A stretch of 64,000 nt of DNA, taken from contig NZ_WSRO01000002.1 of assembly GCF_009769735.1 (NCBI RefSeq), positions 6,212,001-6,276,000 of the forward strand, written 5' to 3'. The notes beneath the pieces were generated by a model that made no database searches, was not told the DNA's origin, and saw nothing but the letters and a program-made list of their open reading frames with translations. Made by a program: the position numbers and the translations under genes. The DNA is from Streptomyces sp. BA2. GTDB lineage: Bacteria; Actinomycetota; Actinomycetes; Streptomycetales; Streptomycetaceae. Shown piece by piece: positions 35,197 to 44,326 of this stretch (positions are counted from its first letter, which is position 1; each line of letters begins with the position of its first letter).

Positions 35197-35958
35197 TTGA
35201 ACCTGAGCGTGTCGGCTGCCCCCACGGCGCCCGAGGAGACAGCCCCGCCCGGCCTGGACGCCATTCCCCGGCAACGGGAACGCCCTGCCGAAGTGACCGC
35301 TCCCGAAGTGACCGCCCCCGAGGGAGCCGCACCGCCCCGTCGGCGCCCGCACCTCTGGCGCCTCCTCCCGACCCCCACGGGCACGCCCTTCACGTTCGGC
35401 TATGCCGTGGTCCTCGCCGTGACGTCACTCCTGACCACGTACGCGGACCCGTCCCTCATCTCGGCCCTGCACCGGCACTCCAGCACGGACGTCGCGCACC
35501 TGACGCAGGAGCCGTTCCTCGTCCTGGTGGCCAGCGCGCTGTGGATCGCGGGCGGCATCGCTTCGCCGTACGCGATCGGCTTCCTGCTCGTCCTCACGGC
35601 TCTGGAGCGCCGCATCGGGGCGCTGCGCACGGCCGGCGTCTTCCTGCTCGGGCATGTCGTCGCCACCCTCGCGACCGAGGTCCCGGTCGGCCTCTCGGTC
35701 CTCGCGGGCCACCTGCCGGACAGCTCCCTGCACCGTCTCGACTACGGCATCAGCTTCGGTGTCGCGGCGAGCGTCGGGGCGCTGGCGGGCCTCTTCAGGC
35801 CGTGGCTGCGGTGGCTGGTGCTCGCCGGGTTCGGGGGAATGCTGATCGACGACCTGATCGCGTTCACGGACCCGATGACGAACTGGGGTCATCTGCTCGC
35901 GCTTTCGATCGGCGTCGCCACGTGGCCGCTGGTGCGACGGTGGCGACGGGCCGCCTGA
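35197..35958 (+). CDS. rhomboid-like integral membrane protein
   Basis: A 253-residue protein. Residues 1-60 are Pro/Ala/Thr-rich (EVTAP repeats); about six membrane helices follow. GISFG at residues 184-188 fits the rhomboid GxSxG with nucleophile S186, and H232 in NWGHLLAL is placed as the catalytic histidine. The loop normally between the first helices is short and unlike classical rhomboids, so activity is uncertain. A TTG start is used, with GGAAGGAG 9 bases upstream. It is the gene before lon, separated by about 110 bases. Confidence 0.8.
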   Translation: MNLSVSAAPTAPEETAPPGLDAIPRQRERPAEVTAPEVTAPEGAAPPRRRPHLWRLLPTPTGTPFTFGYAVVLAVTSLLTTYADPSLISALHRHSSTDVAHLTQEPFLVLVASALWIAGGIASPYAIGFLLVLTALERRIGALRTAGVFLLGHVVATLATEVPVGLSVLAGHLPDSSLHRLDYGISFGVAASVGALAGLFRPWLRWLVLAGFGGMLIDDLIAFTDPMTNWGHLLALSIGVATWPLVRRWRRAA

Positions 35959-36024
35959 TCACCTCGTATCGAACTGATCGCTCACAGCGAACATCCTTCG
36001 GGGAACATTCAAGGACTCACGTGC

Positions 36025-36045
36025 ATTGAGTCCACATAGCTCAAC
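36025..36045 (+). promoter_or_regulatory. HAIR (HspR) operator upstream of lon
   Basis: TTGAGT-N7-GCTCAA: the site ATTGAGT (36025-36031), CCACATA, GCTCAAC (36039-36045) matches the HspR consensus CTTGAGT-N7-ACTCAAG in 11 of 14 positions. It lies 22 bases before the lon ATG. HspR repression of lon has been reported in S. lividans. A half-site-like CAAGGACTCA is at 36010-36019. Confidence 0.85.
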
Positions 36046-36066
36046 TTGAATGCCGAAGGGGAGATC

Positions 36067-38496
36067 ATGTCTGCTGAGTCTGCTCAGTCAAACGCGTCCA
36101 CGCCGCTGACCCTGCCCGTGCTGCCGCTCGACGACGAGGTCGTCCTGCCCGGCATGGTGGTTCCGTTCGACTTGTCCGACACCGAGGTACGCGCCGCGGT
36201 GGAGGCCGCCCAAGCGGCCGCACGCTCCAGTGGAAGCAGCAAGCCGCAGGTCCTTCTTGTTCCGCGCATCGACGGGACGTACGCGGCGACAGGCGTCCTC
36301 GGCACCGTCGAGCAGGTCGGCCGCCTCTCCGACGGCGACCCCGGCGCGCTCATCCGCGGCCGTGGCCGCGTGCGGATCGGCGCCGGGACGACCGGGCCCG
36401 GTGCCGCGCTCTGGGTGGAGGGCGTCAAGGTCGAAGAGACCGTGCCCGACCCCCTGCCGGGGGTGGTCGCCGAGCTGGTCAAGGAGTACAAGGCACTCGC
36501 CACCAGCTGGCTGAAGAAGCGCGGTGCCTGGCAGGTCGTGGACCGCGTCACGCAGATCGACGACGTCTCCGCCCTCGCCGACAACTCCGGATACTCCCCC
36601 TTCCTCTCCACCCAGCAGAAGATCGAGCTCCTGGAGACCGACGACCCGGCCGCCCGCCTGAAGCTCGCCACCGAGCAGCTGCGCGAGCACCTCGCCGAGC
36701 AGGACGTCGCCGAGTCCATCGCCAAGGACGTCCAGGAAGGCGTCGACAAGCAGCAGCGCGAGTTCCTCCTTCGCCGCCAGCTCGACGCCGTGCGCAAGGA
36801 GCTGCGCGAGATCAACGGCGACAGCAAGGACGCAGCTGAGGAGTCCGACGACTACCGCACCCGCGTCGAGGCCGCCGACCTCCCCGAGAACGTACGGGAG
36901 GCCGCCCTCAAGGAGGTCGACAAGCTGGAGCGGTCCAGCGACCAGTCGCCCGAGGGCTCCTGGATCAGGACCTGGCTCGACACCGTCCTCGAACTCCCGT
37001 GGAACGAACGCACCGAGGACGAGTACGACATCAAGGGCGCCCAGAACGTCCTTGACGCCGAGCACGCGGGCCTTGAGGACGTGAAGGAGCGCATCACCGA
37101 GTACCTCGCGGTGCGCAAGCGGCGCGCCGACCGCGGCCTCGGGGTCGTCGGTGGCCGTCGTGGCGGCGCGGTGCTCGCCCTGGTGGGGCCTCCGGGTGTC
37201 GGCAAGACGAGCCTCGGCGAGTCCGTCGCGCACGCCATGGGCCGCAAGTTCGTGCGGGTCGCGCTCGGCGGCGTACGCGACGAGGCGGAGATCCGCGGAC
37301 ACCGTCGTACGTACGTCGGGGCGCTGCCCGGACGCATCGTGCGGGCCATCAAGGAGGCCGGGTCCATGAACCCGGTCGTGCTCCTCGACGAGATCGACAA
37401 GGTGGGCTCCGACTTCCGCGGCGACCCGGCAGCCGCCCTCCTCGAAGTCCTCGACCCGGCGCAGAACCACACCTTCCGTGACCACTACCTGGAGGTCGAG
37501 CTCGACCTGAGCGATGTCGTCTTCCTGGCGACGGCGAACGTCCTCGAATCCATCCCCGAGGCGCTGCTCGACCGCATGGAGCTGGTCAGGCTCGACGGGT
37601 ACACCGAGGACGAGAAGGTCGTCATCGCCCGCGACCACCTGCTCCCGCGCCAGCTGGAGCGGGCCGGTCTGGAGACGGACGAGGTCACCCTGGACGAGAG
37701 CGCGCTGCGCAAGCTCGCGGGGGAGTACACCCGGGAAGCGGGCGTACGGAACCTGGAGCGGTCCGTCGCGCGGCTGCTCCGCAAGGTCGCGGCCCAGCAC
37801 GAACTGGGGGAGCGGGAGCTGCCGTTCACGGTGACGGACGAGGATCTGCGCGGGCTCATCGGGCGCCCGCACCACGTGCCCGAGTCCGCCCAGGACCCGG
37901 CCGAGCGGCGCACGGCTGTGCCGGGTGTGGCGACCGGGCTCGCGGTCACCGGCGCGGGCGGTGACGTCCTCTTCGTCGAGGCGTCGCTCGCCGATCCGGA
38001 GACCGGCGCCGCGGGACTGAACCTGACCGGTCAGCTCGGCGACGTGATGAAGGAGTCCGCGCAGATCGCGCTCTCCTTCCTGCGCTCGCGCGGCGCCGAA
38101 CTGGAGCTGCCCGTCGCCGACCTGAAGGAACGCGGCGTGCACATCCACTTCCCGGCGGGCGCGGTCCCCAAGGACGGGCCGAGCGCGGGCGTCACCATGA
38201 CGACCGCCCTCGCGTCGCTGCTCAGCGGCCGTCTCGTCCGTACGGATGTGGCCATGACCGGTGAGGTGTCGCTGACCGGGCGGGTGCTGCCGATCGGCGG
38301 CGTCAAGCAGAAGCTGCTCGCCGCGCACCGCGCCGGGATCACCACGGTGATCATCCCGAAGCGGAACGAGGCCGATCTGGACGACGTGCCCGCGGAGATC
38401 CTCCAGAAGCTGGACGTGCACCCGGTGACCGATGTCCGTCAGGTGCTCGAACTGGCCCTGACCGAGGCCGAGGTGAGGATTCCGGCCGCCGCGTGA
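36067..38496 (+). CDS. lon: ATP-dependent protease La
   Basis: An 809-residue cytoplasmic AAA+ protease. The N-terminal substrate-binding LON domain (TLPVLPLDDEVVLPGMVVPFDL) covers 15-210, a coiled-coil linker 210-330, the AAA+ module 340-590 with Walker A GPPGVGKTS and Walker B VVLLDEIDK, and the protease domain 600-805 with catalytic S706 (KDGPSAG) and K749 (GGVKQKL). It degrades misfolded and some regulatory proteins. ATG 36067 follows AAGGGGAG by 4 bases. It is regulated by an HspR site just upstream, and a hairpin follows the stop. Confidence 0.97.
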   Translation: MSAESAQSNASTPLTLPVLPLDDEVVLPGMVVPFDLSDTEVRAAVEAAQAAARSSGSSKPQVLLVPRIDGTYAATGVLGTVEQVGRLSDGDPGALIRGRGRVRIGAGTTGPGAALWVEGVKVEETVPDPLPGVVAELVKEYKALATSWLKKRGAWQVVDRVTQIDDVSALADNSGYSPFLSTQQKIELLETDDPAARLKLATEQLREHLAEQDVAESIAKDVQEGVDKQQREFLLRRQLDAVRKELREINGDSKDAAEESDDYRTRVEAADLPENVREAALKEVDKLERSSDQSPEGSWIRTWLDTVLELPWNERTEDEYDIKGAQNVLDAEHAGLEDVKERITEYLAVRKRRADRGLGVVGGRRGGAVLALVGPPGVGKTSLGESVAHAMGRKFVRVALGGVRDEAEIRGHRRTYVGALPGRIVRAIKEAGSMNPVVLLDEIDKVGSDFRGDPAAALLEVLDPAQNHTFRDHYLEVELDLSDVVFLATANVLESIPEALLDRMELVRLDGYTEDEKVVIARDHLLPRQLERAGLETDEVTLDESALRKLAGEYTREAGVRNLERSVARLLRKVAAQHELGERELPFTVTDEDLRGLIGRPHHVPESAQDPAERRTAVPGVATGLAVTGAGGDVLFVEASLADPETGAAGLNLTGQLGDVMKESAQIALSFLRSRGAELELPVADLKERGVHIHFPAGAVPKDGPSAGVTMTTALASLLSGRLVRTDVAMTGEVSLTGRVLPIGGVKQKLLAAHRAGITTVIIPKRNEADLDDVPAEILQKLDVHPVTDVRQVLELALTEAEVRIPAAA

Positions 38497-38514
38497 CGGG
38501 GGCGGCCGGTGAGT

Positions 38515-38552
38515 GAGGGCCCGGAGCCCCCGAAAGGGGGTTCCGGGCCCTC
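38515..38552. terminator. lon / muramidase bidirectional terminator
   Basis: A 17-bp stem (38515-38531 with 38536-38552) with one wobble pair and a GAAA loop sits between the convergent lon and muramidase genes. The GNRA-type loop makes it stable. Confidence 0.88.
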
Positions 38553-38570
38553 GCGCCACTACGTGCGTGC

Positions 38571-39413
38571 TCAGCCGTTGGCGAGCGCCACGACCCTGTC
38601 CAGGGCGCCGTTGAACTTGTTGTGGTCCCCGACCGTCGGGCCCGTCGACGTGTACTGCCACATCGTGTGGAAGCCCCAACCGGCGGGCAGCTCACCCGGA
38701 GAGGTGTTGTAACGCGCGATCCACAGCGGGTTGTTGACCGCGAAGCCGCCGTAGTTGCCGGTGCACTGCTTCCACCAGCTGGTGGCCGTGTAGATCACCG
38801 CGTGCCGCCCGGTGCGCGCCTTGTACTGGTTAAGGAAGTCACGGATCCAGGTGACCATCGCGGACTGTGACTTGCCGAAGCAGGCCGCCCCGTACGGATT
38901 CCACTCGATGTCGAGCGCGCCCGGCAGCGTCTTGCCGTCGCGCGACCAGCCGCCGCCGTTGTCCACGAAGTAGTTGGCCTGGGCGGCGCCGCTGGAGGTG
39001 TCGGGCGTCGCGAAGTGGTAGGCGCCGCGGATCATGCCCACGTTGTACGAACCGTTGTACTGCTGGGCGAAGTACGGGTTCTTGTAGTACGTGCCCTCGG
39101 TCGCCTTGACGTAGGACCACTTCACGCCGCTGTTCCAGAGCGTCGACCAGGCGACGTTGCCCTGATGGCTGCTGACGTCGACGCCTTCGGTCTGTACGGC
39201 GTCGCCACCGGGCGGCAGACTGCCCTGCCCGTCGTGCTTGATGACGCCCTGGCCCATGCGGGCTGAGCCGCGGGCCGGGGTGTCATCGCCGCCGGCGGCC
39301 TGTGCGGCGCCCGGCAGTGTGAGGAGGAGGGAGAGGGCGGAGAGGACTGAGAGCAGGATTCCGGCCGCTGACCAGCGAGAGCGGCGGGGCGTTCCGGGTC
39401 TGTGCACGGGCAT
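38571..39413 (-). CDS. GH25 muramidase (lysozyme)
   Basis: A 280-residue secreted lysozyme. A signal peptide (basic n-region PRRSRW, hydrophobic core, cleavage after AAQAA near residue 40) precedes the GH25 barrel. GVDVSSHQGNVAW is the first strand with catalytic-site Asp, and LDIEWNPYG holds the catalytic Asp-x-Glu. It cleaves MurNAc-GlcNAc bonds; the Streptomyces type is related to cellosyl. The W-rich end (LPAGWGFHTMWQYTSTG) is typical. It has no cell-wall-binding module. It shares a divergent promoter region with the MarR-family gene. Confidence 0.95.
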   Translation of the reverse strand: MPVHRPGTPRRSRWSAAGILLSVLSALSLLLTLPGAAQAAGGDDTPARGSARMGQGVIKHDGQGSLPPGGDAVQTEGVDVSSHQGNVAWSTLWNSGVKWSYVKATEGTYYKNPYFAQQYNGSYNVGMIRGAYHFATPDTSSGAAQANYFVDNGGGWSRDGKTLPGALDIEWNPYGAACFGKSQSAMVTWIRDFLNQYKARTGRHAVIYTATSWWKQCTGNYGGFAVNNPLWIARYNTSPGELPAGWGFHTMWQYTSTGPTVGDHNKFNGALDRVVALANG

Positions 39414-39691
39414 GTGCGTGCCTCCGTAGGCCTCGGTTGAGCTCGATGGAGCTCGTGGGGGGACCTGTCGACAGTTCGTGGTGTGAACATGTCACGAGGG
39501 ACGCTACGCACGTAGACCCGTGGCTGGGAAGAGGGTCCGGTCTCTGCCGTTGGTCTACTCCTGCGGCGGTGTCCCCGGCATGGCCCGTCGGGGCGTTGCG
39601 AAATACTGGTCGAGCTGCGGCGATGGGCCGACGCGGGTGTCTGCCGCCGTGCGGGGCGGAAAACTTCCCTGATCCGGAAAGAAAGCGTGCC

Positions 39692-40204
39692 ATGGGTGCT
39701 GAAGTGCACGAGGGCGAGAACGACGGTGGAGTCGACGTGAACAGGGGCGGTGGAGTCGACGTGAGCAAGGGGGTCGACCGTGAGTTCCTCTCCCTGGAGC
39801 GGGAGTTGACGCTGCTCCTGCGCCGGGCGCGTGCCTCTTCCGGAGAGATGGCGCGTCAGGTCCACCCCGAGCTGGAGCCCGCCGCGTACGGACTCCTGGT
39901 CTGCCTCGACGACTCGGGCCCGCAGCGGGCCACGGATCTCGCCGCGTACATCGGCGTCGGCAAGGCGACGATGAGCCGCCAGCTGCGCGCCCTGGAGGAA
40001 CTGGGGCTCGTCGCCCGCGAGCCCGACCCCGCCGACGGGCGGGCCTGGCTGGTCCACCTCACGAAGGAGGGCGGGACACGGTTCCGCACGGTGCGGGCGG
40101 GGCGGCGGGAGCGGTACGTGCGGAAGCTGGCCGGGTGGGACCGTACGGAGGTGGCGGAGCTTGCCCGCCTGCTGCGGCAGCTGAACGAGTCGCCGGAGTC
40201 CTGA
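39692..40204 (+). CDS. MarR family transcriptional regulator
   Basis: A 170-residue winged-helix regulator. Residues 1-30 have a tandem G-G-V-D-V repeat and are disordered; the MarR core covers 31-170 with recognition region LAAYIGVGKATMSRQLRALEELGLVAREPDPADGRAWLVHLT. ATG 39692 is chosen since the frame upstream is non-coding in composition; only a weak GGAAAG is present. The divergent neighbour is the GH25 muramidase, a possible target. The ligand is unknown. Confidence 0.88.
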   Translation: MGAEVHEGENDGGVDVNRGGGVDVSKGVDREFLSLERELTLLLRRARASSGEMARQVHPELEPAAYGLLVCLDDSGPQRATDLAAYIGVGKATMSRQLRALEELGLVAREPDPADGRAWLVHLTKEGGTRFRTVRAGRRERYVRKLAGWDRTEVAELARLLRQLNESPES

Positions 40205-40260
40205 GGGGGCCGGCCGCCCGCTCGGGCCGTGGTGCGGCAGGTCTCCGTCCGCGGCCGCGT

Positions 40261-40300
40261 CGTGGCTGGTCGCGCAGTTCCCCGCGCCCCTTCGGGGCGC
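40261..40300. repeat. Streptomyces-wide intergenic repeat with hairpin
   Basis: The stretch containing GTGGCTGGTCGCGCAGTTC followed by the hairpin GCGCCCCTTCGGGGCGC (40284-40300) is, from memory, an interspersed sequence very common at gene ends across Streptomyces genomes. It lies between the MarR gene and the convergent PP2C-like gene, where its hairpin may terminate both. Confidence 0.75.
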
Positions 40301-40313
40301 ACCCCCGGCTATG

Positions 40314-41159
40314 TCAGAACTCCGCGTACACCACCGCCGCGTCGTCATGCCGCTTGCCCCGCGGGAACTCCGCGCCCTCCGGGTCCGCGCGCTCCAGCTC
40401 CCGTACCCGGTCCACCAGGCGCTGCGGACCGTCCTTCCGCAGCAGCGCGAAGCACTCCGCCCAGTCGCCCTGCCGGAACGTCTCGACCCAGCGGCCGACC
40501 CCGTCCGTCAGGGCCGCCACCGCCGTCACCTCGGCGCGCGGCCAGCTGCCTGTGACCGCCCGAGCCGCCGCCGACGGGTCCGCGGCCGCGGTGAAGAAGC
40601 CGTCCTCCGCGTTCCGCAGGGCCTCGACGGCGGCGCCGTACGCGCGGCCGGCCTCCTCGCGCTCGGCGGAGCCGCGCGGCAGCGCGCGGACCGCGTCACG
40701 CATCGCGCGGATCCTCGGCGGCAGTTCCGTGAGGCGCTCGTCGAGCACCGGAGTGACCAGGCCGTCGGGGCCCGCCATCAGGAGCGCGGAGTCGGACAGG
40801 ACGAGGTGCTCGACCTGGTCCTCGTCCCAACGCACCAGAATCACGGTGGCCTGAGGGGTGCGCGGGTGAGAAAGGTCACAGGTTTGACAATGAGCCTCCG
40901 CGGTGCGCACGATCGCCGCCGCGAGGATCTCAGAGAGCGTCATATCCCGTCGTGAAACGGACAGTTCCCCCAGTGCGCCCCCGAGGCGCGCCGTGAACCA
41001 AGGGACGGAATGCAGACAGCCGTCATCTCCGACAGGTGGAGTCACCCCATCCAGAAGGATGAGCGATCCGCCTTGTCCGGCCGCAGGAAGAATCACCGAG
41101 GCATAGTCCTCGTTGGGGCGTGCGGGGTCTCCGGGCTCGGTGGCGAGTTCGATACGCAT
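40314..41159 (-). CDS. PP2C-like protein phosphatase domain protein
   Basis: A 281-residue cytoplasmic protein. NEDYASV and LILLDGVTPP resemble PP2C motifs that hold metal Asp residues (usually RxxNEDA and VaDGmGG), LVLSDSALLM and TDGVGRWVETF the later ones, and HDDAAVVYAEF the final RDNaT-like motif. The DG and TDG acids are kept, but the glycine pair is altered, so activity is likely yet not certain. Start at ATG 41159; a GTG 15 bases upstream is possible. It stands alone beside the conservon. Confidence 0.82.
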   Translation of the reverse strand: MRIELATEPGDPARPNEDYASVILPAAGQGGSLILLDGVTPPVGDDGCLHSVPWFTARLGGALGELSVSRRDMTLSEILAAAIVRTAEAHCQTCDLSHPRTPQATVILVRWDEDQVEHLVLSDSALLMAGPDGLVTPVLDERLTELPPRIRAMRDAVRALPRGSAEREEAGRAYGAAVEALRNAEDGFFTAAADPSAAARAVTGSWPRAEVTAVAALTDGVGRWVETFRQGDWAECFALLRKDGPQRLVDRVRELERADPEGAEFPRGKRHDDAAVVYAEF

Positions 41160-41494
41160 TCGGCCAGTCTGCACGAGGCCTTCACAAGGTCATCCGGAGG
41201 CCGCAGAAAGGCGAGGATTGGCCCGGACCAGCAGGTCAGACGCCGGATTTCAGTCGGAATGATCGCTTCCAGCGGCGTGTGGCGGCGCATCCTGCCAAAG
41301 CCTGCGGTCGACGTCCAACCGGCGCACCGTGGCCGAGACTTTCGGTCCGGGGCGGGACTTGCTCGCCAACTCCCCGCCGATGTTCACTCCTTCGGGTGGC
41401 CAGGCATGTGATGCACGACTGCCACCCACCGGCACTGGAAGGGTCTGGAGCCGTACCGGGGGGCGCGTGTGTTGACGGATCGTCACCCGGGCCC
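41160..41494. other. 335-base region between the PP2C-like gene and the conservon
   Basis: It contains the divergent promoters. The conservon kinase frame stays open through it back to 41120, but codon use there is poor. TTGACG lies at 41472-41477. I see no hairpin, repeat or small ORF that I would defend. Confidence 0.5.
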
Positions 41495-44326
41495 ATGGGC
41501 AGACGAAAAACAAGAATGCGAGCACCGGTGCAGAAGATGCGGCCTGGGCGCAAGGGCAAGCAGACGGCTTCCGAAGGGGCCACGCCGGGCGCGAACACCC
41601 CTCCAGAGCGCTCGCCCGAGCCCACAGCGGGAGAGAACCCCGAGCCCACAGCGGGAGAGCACACCGTCCCCGCCGTGACGGCTCCTGGCGGCTCGAAGCC
41701 CGCTGGCGGTCCCTCGAAGCCCGTGAAGTCCGTCAACTCCAAGCCCACCGCGCGCGTACGCAATCGGCTGATCGTCGCCGTCGCCGTCGTGGCCGCAGCG
41801 ATCGCCGGGGCCGGAGCGCCCGCCATCGTCGCCGCCTCCGGGCAACTGAGCGACGCGCAGCAACTGGTGACCCTCGCCGAGCGCACCCAGGACGCCGTGT
41901 CCCTCGGCCACTCGCTTGCCGACGAGCGCGACGAGGTCACCTCGTTCATCGCGGCGGGCCGCCCGCAGGGCAAGGGGCTCTCCGAGAGCCGCAGCGCCCG
42001 CGTGGACCGCCAGATCGAGGAGCTGCGCACCGCCGACGCCCCGGCCGGTCTGCGGGGCGACCTCGCCGACATCGCGGCCGTACGCAGAGCGGCGCTCACC
42101 GGCAAGAGCACTGCTCTTCAAGCCCACACGGCGTACTCGAACGTCATCACCGAACTGCACGGCCTGACCCGCGAACTCGCCGAGAAGACCCCGCCACGCG
42201 CGGGCTCCGGCGCCTACGCCCTCGCCGACCTGGACCACGCCGTCGAGCAGGCGGCCAGCGCCCGCGGCCTGCTCCTCGCCACCCTCGCCGTTCCGCGCTC
42301 CACGGAGACGAGCACCACCGTCGACCCCGTCACCGGCCTTCCCACCACGGTGGTCGACGAGTCTCCCGCGCAGACCAAGAGCCGCGACGCCCTCAGCGCC
42401 GCGGGCCAGCAGGCCCACACCCGCGCGGAGGCGGCCCTCGCCGACTTCCGGGACGCGGCCACGGACGGCGCCCGCACCACGTACGACTCGGCGGTCACGG
42501 GCCACGAGGTGACGACGGCCGAGAAGTACCTCACCCGCCTCACCGACCAGCCCACGCTCTCCACCGCCGAGCGCGGCTACGACCGCAAGAAGCTCGACAC
42601 CGCGCTCTCCGCCCGCATCGAGACGATGCGCGGCGCCGAGTCCGCGCTCACGGTGCAGCGCACCAAGGACCTCGCCGCGCTGCGCGACGACGACGTGACG
42701 GCGCTCGAGATCCGCGTCGCGCTCATCGGCGTCACGCTGCTCGTCGCGGTCGGCGTCTCCATGGCGATGGCCCGCAGCCTGACCCGCCCGCTGGCCGTCC
42801 TGCGCATCGGCTCGGCCCGCCTCGCCACCGAGCCCGCGCCCCAGGAGCCGATCCGCTTCACCGGCCGCGACGACGAATTCGCCCAGGTCGTACGGTCCGT
42901 CAACGCGCTGCACGAGCACGCGGCCGGCCTCACCGAGCGCCTCACCACGCTCGAAGCCGACCGCAAGCACCTCATCGGCCAGCGCCAGTCCATGGCCGAC
43001 GAGCGCGAGACGCTGCGCGCCGAACTGGCCGAGGCCTCCGCCCACTTGGAGCGGGTGCGGCAGTCCATCCACGGCACGTTCGTCAACCTCGCCCTGCGCA
43101 CCCTCGGCCTGGTCGAGCGGCAGCTCGCCGTCATCGAGAACCTCGAGGACCGCGAGCAGGACCCCGACCGCCTCGCCACGCTCTTCAAGCTCGACCACTT
43201 CGCCACGGTCATGCGCCGCCACAGCGAGAACCTCCTGGTCCTCGCGGGCGCCGAGCACGGCCACCAGCACCCGGGCCCTGTCCCGCTCGTCGACGTCGTA
43301 CGCGCCGCCGTCTCCGAGATCGAGCGGTACGAGCGGGTGCGCATCGCCACGCTGCCGCCGCACGCGCACGTCGCGGGCTTCGCCGCGGACGACATCAGCC
43401 ACCTGGTCGCCGAGCTCCTGGAGAACGCGACCTCGTTCTCGCCGCCGGACGCCTCCGTGGAGGTCTCCGGCTGGCTCCTGGAGAGCGGCGAGGTCATGCT
43501 CTCCGTGCAGGACGAGGGCATAGGGGTAACCGAAGACCGCATGGAGGAGCTCAACTCCCGCCTCGCGGACTTCCGTCCGGACGACGCGTACGACCAGGAG
43601 AGCGGGGACGGGCTCGGGCTCGGCCTCTATGTCGTGGCCCGTCTCGCCGCGCGGCACGGGGCCCGGGTCCGGCTGCGCGAGCAGAAGCAGGGCGGCGTCG
43701 CGGCGGTCGTGGTCCTGCCGAAGTCGATCCTCGCCGCGGCGCCCGCGGTGACGGCCCCGCCGGTCGGCGAGCCTGTGCAGGGCGGGGCCCCCGCCCTGCA
43801 CCTTCCGGGCTCGGAAGCCGAGGCCAACTCCAATGTGCTGCCGGGGCGCTCGGCGCTGACCGCTGCCCCGGGGGGCGATGAGGATCCGCTGATCGCGGCT
43901 GCGGAGCACGCGGTGCGGGAAGCGGAGGCCGAGTCCGAACCCGCCCCCGAGACCGACCCCGACACCGACCCCGAAGCATCGCCTGAGACGACCCTGGAGC
44001 TGACCCCTCCGGAAGCCCCCGAGGACCCGGCAGCCGGGGCACAGCAGGACGACCCCGGCCCCAAGTGGGAGCGCGTCACCGACAAGGGGCTACCCAAGCG
44101 CACGCCCAAGATCACCGCGCCCGAGCCCACGGTGCCCAAGGCACGCAGCGGCTCCGTGGACGCCGAAGCGCTGCGCAAGCGACTCGGGGGCTTCCACCAG
44201 GGAGCCATCAGCGGCCGTCGCGACGTAGAGGCCGAGCTGACCGGACGTAACGAAGGCAGCGACGAGACCGCAGAGAACAAAGAGACCGAAAACATGGGGG
44301 ACACAGTCGAGGAGGCAAGCAGTTGA
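41495..44326 (+). CDS. cvnA: conservon sensor histidine kinase-like protein (CvnA type) with nitrate-sensor-like domain
   Basis: About 943 residues. A disordered Pro/Thr/Glu-rich N-terminus (with a PTAGE repeat) leads to a membrane helix (LIVAVAVVAAAIAGAGAPAIVAA) at about residue 90; an extracytoplasmic helical domain of the NIT type reaches a second helix (VALIGVTLLVAVGVSMAMA, near 410); HAMP follows; then a dimerisation helix without the HELRTP motif, and an ATPase domain with N box HLVAELLENATSF, DEGIG and GLGLGLYVV. A 200-residue acidic tail ends the protein. CvnA proteins start GPCR-like eukaryote-type signalling through CvnB-D. The start is uncertain (ATG at 41495 or 41516). Confidence 0.92.
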   Translation: MGRRKTRMRAPVQKMRPGRKGKQTASEGATPGANTPPERSPEPTAGENPEPTAGEHTVPAVTAPGGSKPAGGPSKPVKSVNSKPTARVRNRLIVAVAVVAAAIAGAGAPAIVAASGQLSDAQQLVTLAERTQDAVSLGHSLADERDEVTSFIAAGRPQGKGLSESRSARVDRQIEELRTADAPAGLRGDLADIAAVRRAALTGKSTALQAHTAYSNVITELHGLTRELAEKTPPRAGSGAYALADLDHAVEQAASARGLLLATLAVPRSTETSTTVDPVTGLPTTVVDESPAQTKSRDALSAAGQQAHTRAEAALADFRDAATDGARTTYDSAVTGHEVTTAEKYLTRLTDQPTLSTAERGYDRKKLDTALSARIETMRGAESALTVQRTKDLAALRDDDVTALEIRVALIGVTLLVAVGVSMAMARSLTRPLAVLRIGSARLATEPAPQEPIRFTGRDDEFAQVVRSVNALHEHAAGLTERLTTLEADRKHLIGQRQSMADERETLRAELAEASAHLERVRQSIHGTFVNLALRTLGLVERQLAVIENLEDREQDPDRLATLFKLDHFATVMRRHSENLLVLAGAEHGHQHPGPVPLVDVVRAAVSEIERYERVRIATLPPHAHVAGFAADDISHLVAELLENATSFSPPDASVEVSGWLLESGEVMLSVQDEGIGVTEDRMEELNSRLADFRPDDAYDQESGDGLGLGLYVVARLAARHGARVRLREQKQGGVAAVVVLPKSILAAAPAVTAPPVGEPVQGGAPALHLPGSEAEANSNVLPGRSALTAAPGGDEDPLIAAAEHAVREAEAESEPAPETDPDTDPEASPETTLELTPPEAPEDPAAGAQQDDPGPKWERVTDKGLPKRTPKITAPEPTVPKARSGSVDAEALRKRLGGFHQGAISGRRDVEAELTGRNEGSDETAENKETENMGDTVEEASS

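Noticed and set aside
36088..38679. 863-residue minus-strand frame antisense to lon
   Set aside because: It mirrors the codon bias of lon in the opposite strand and shows no domain of its own.
39548..39561. TTGGTCTACTCC as a DasR site
   Set aside because: Only half of the dre palindrome is present; no symmetric partner follows.
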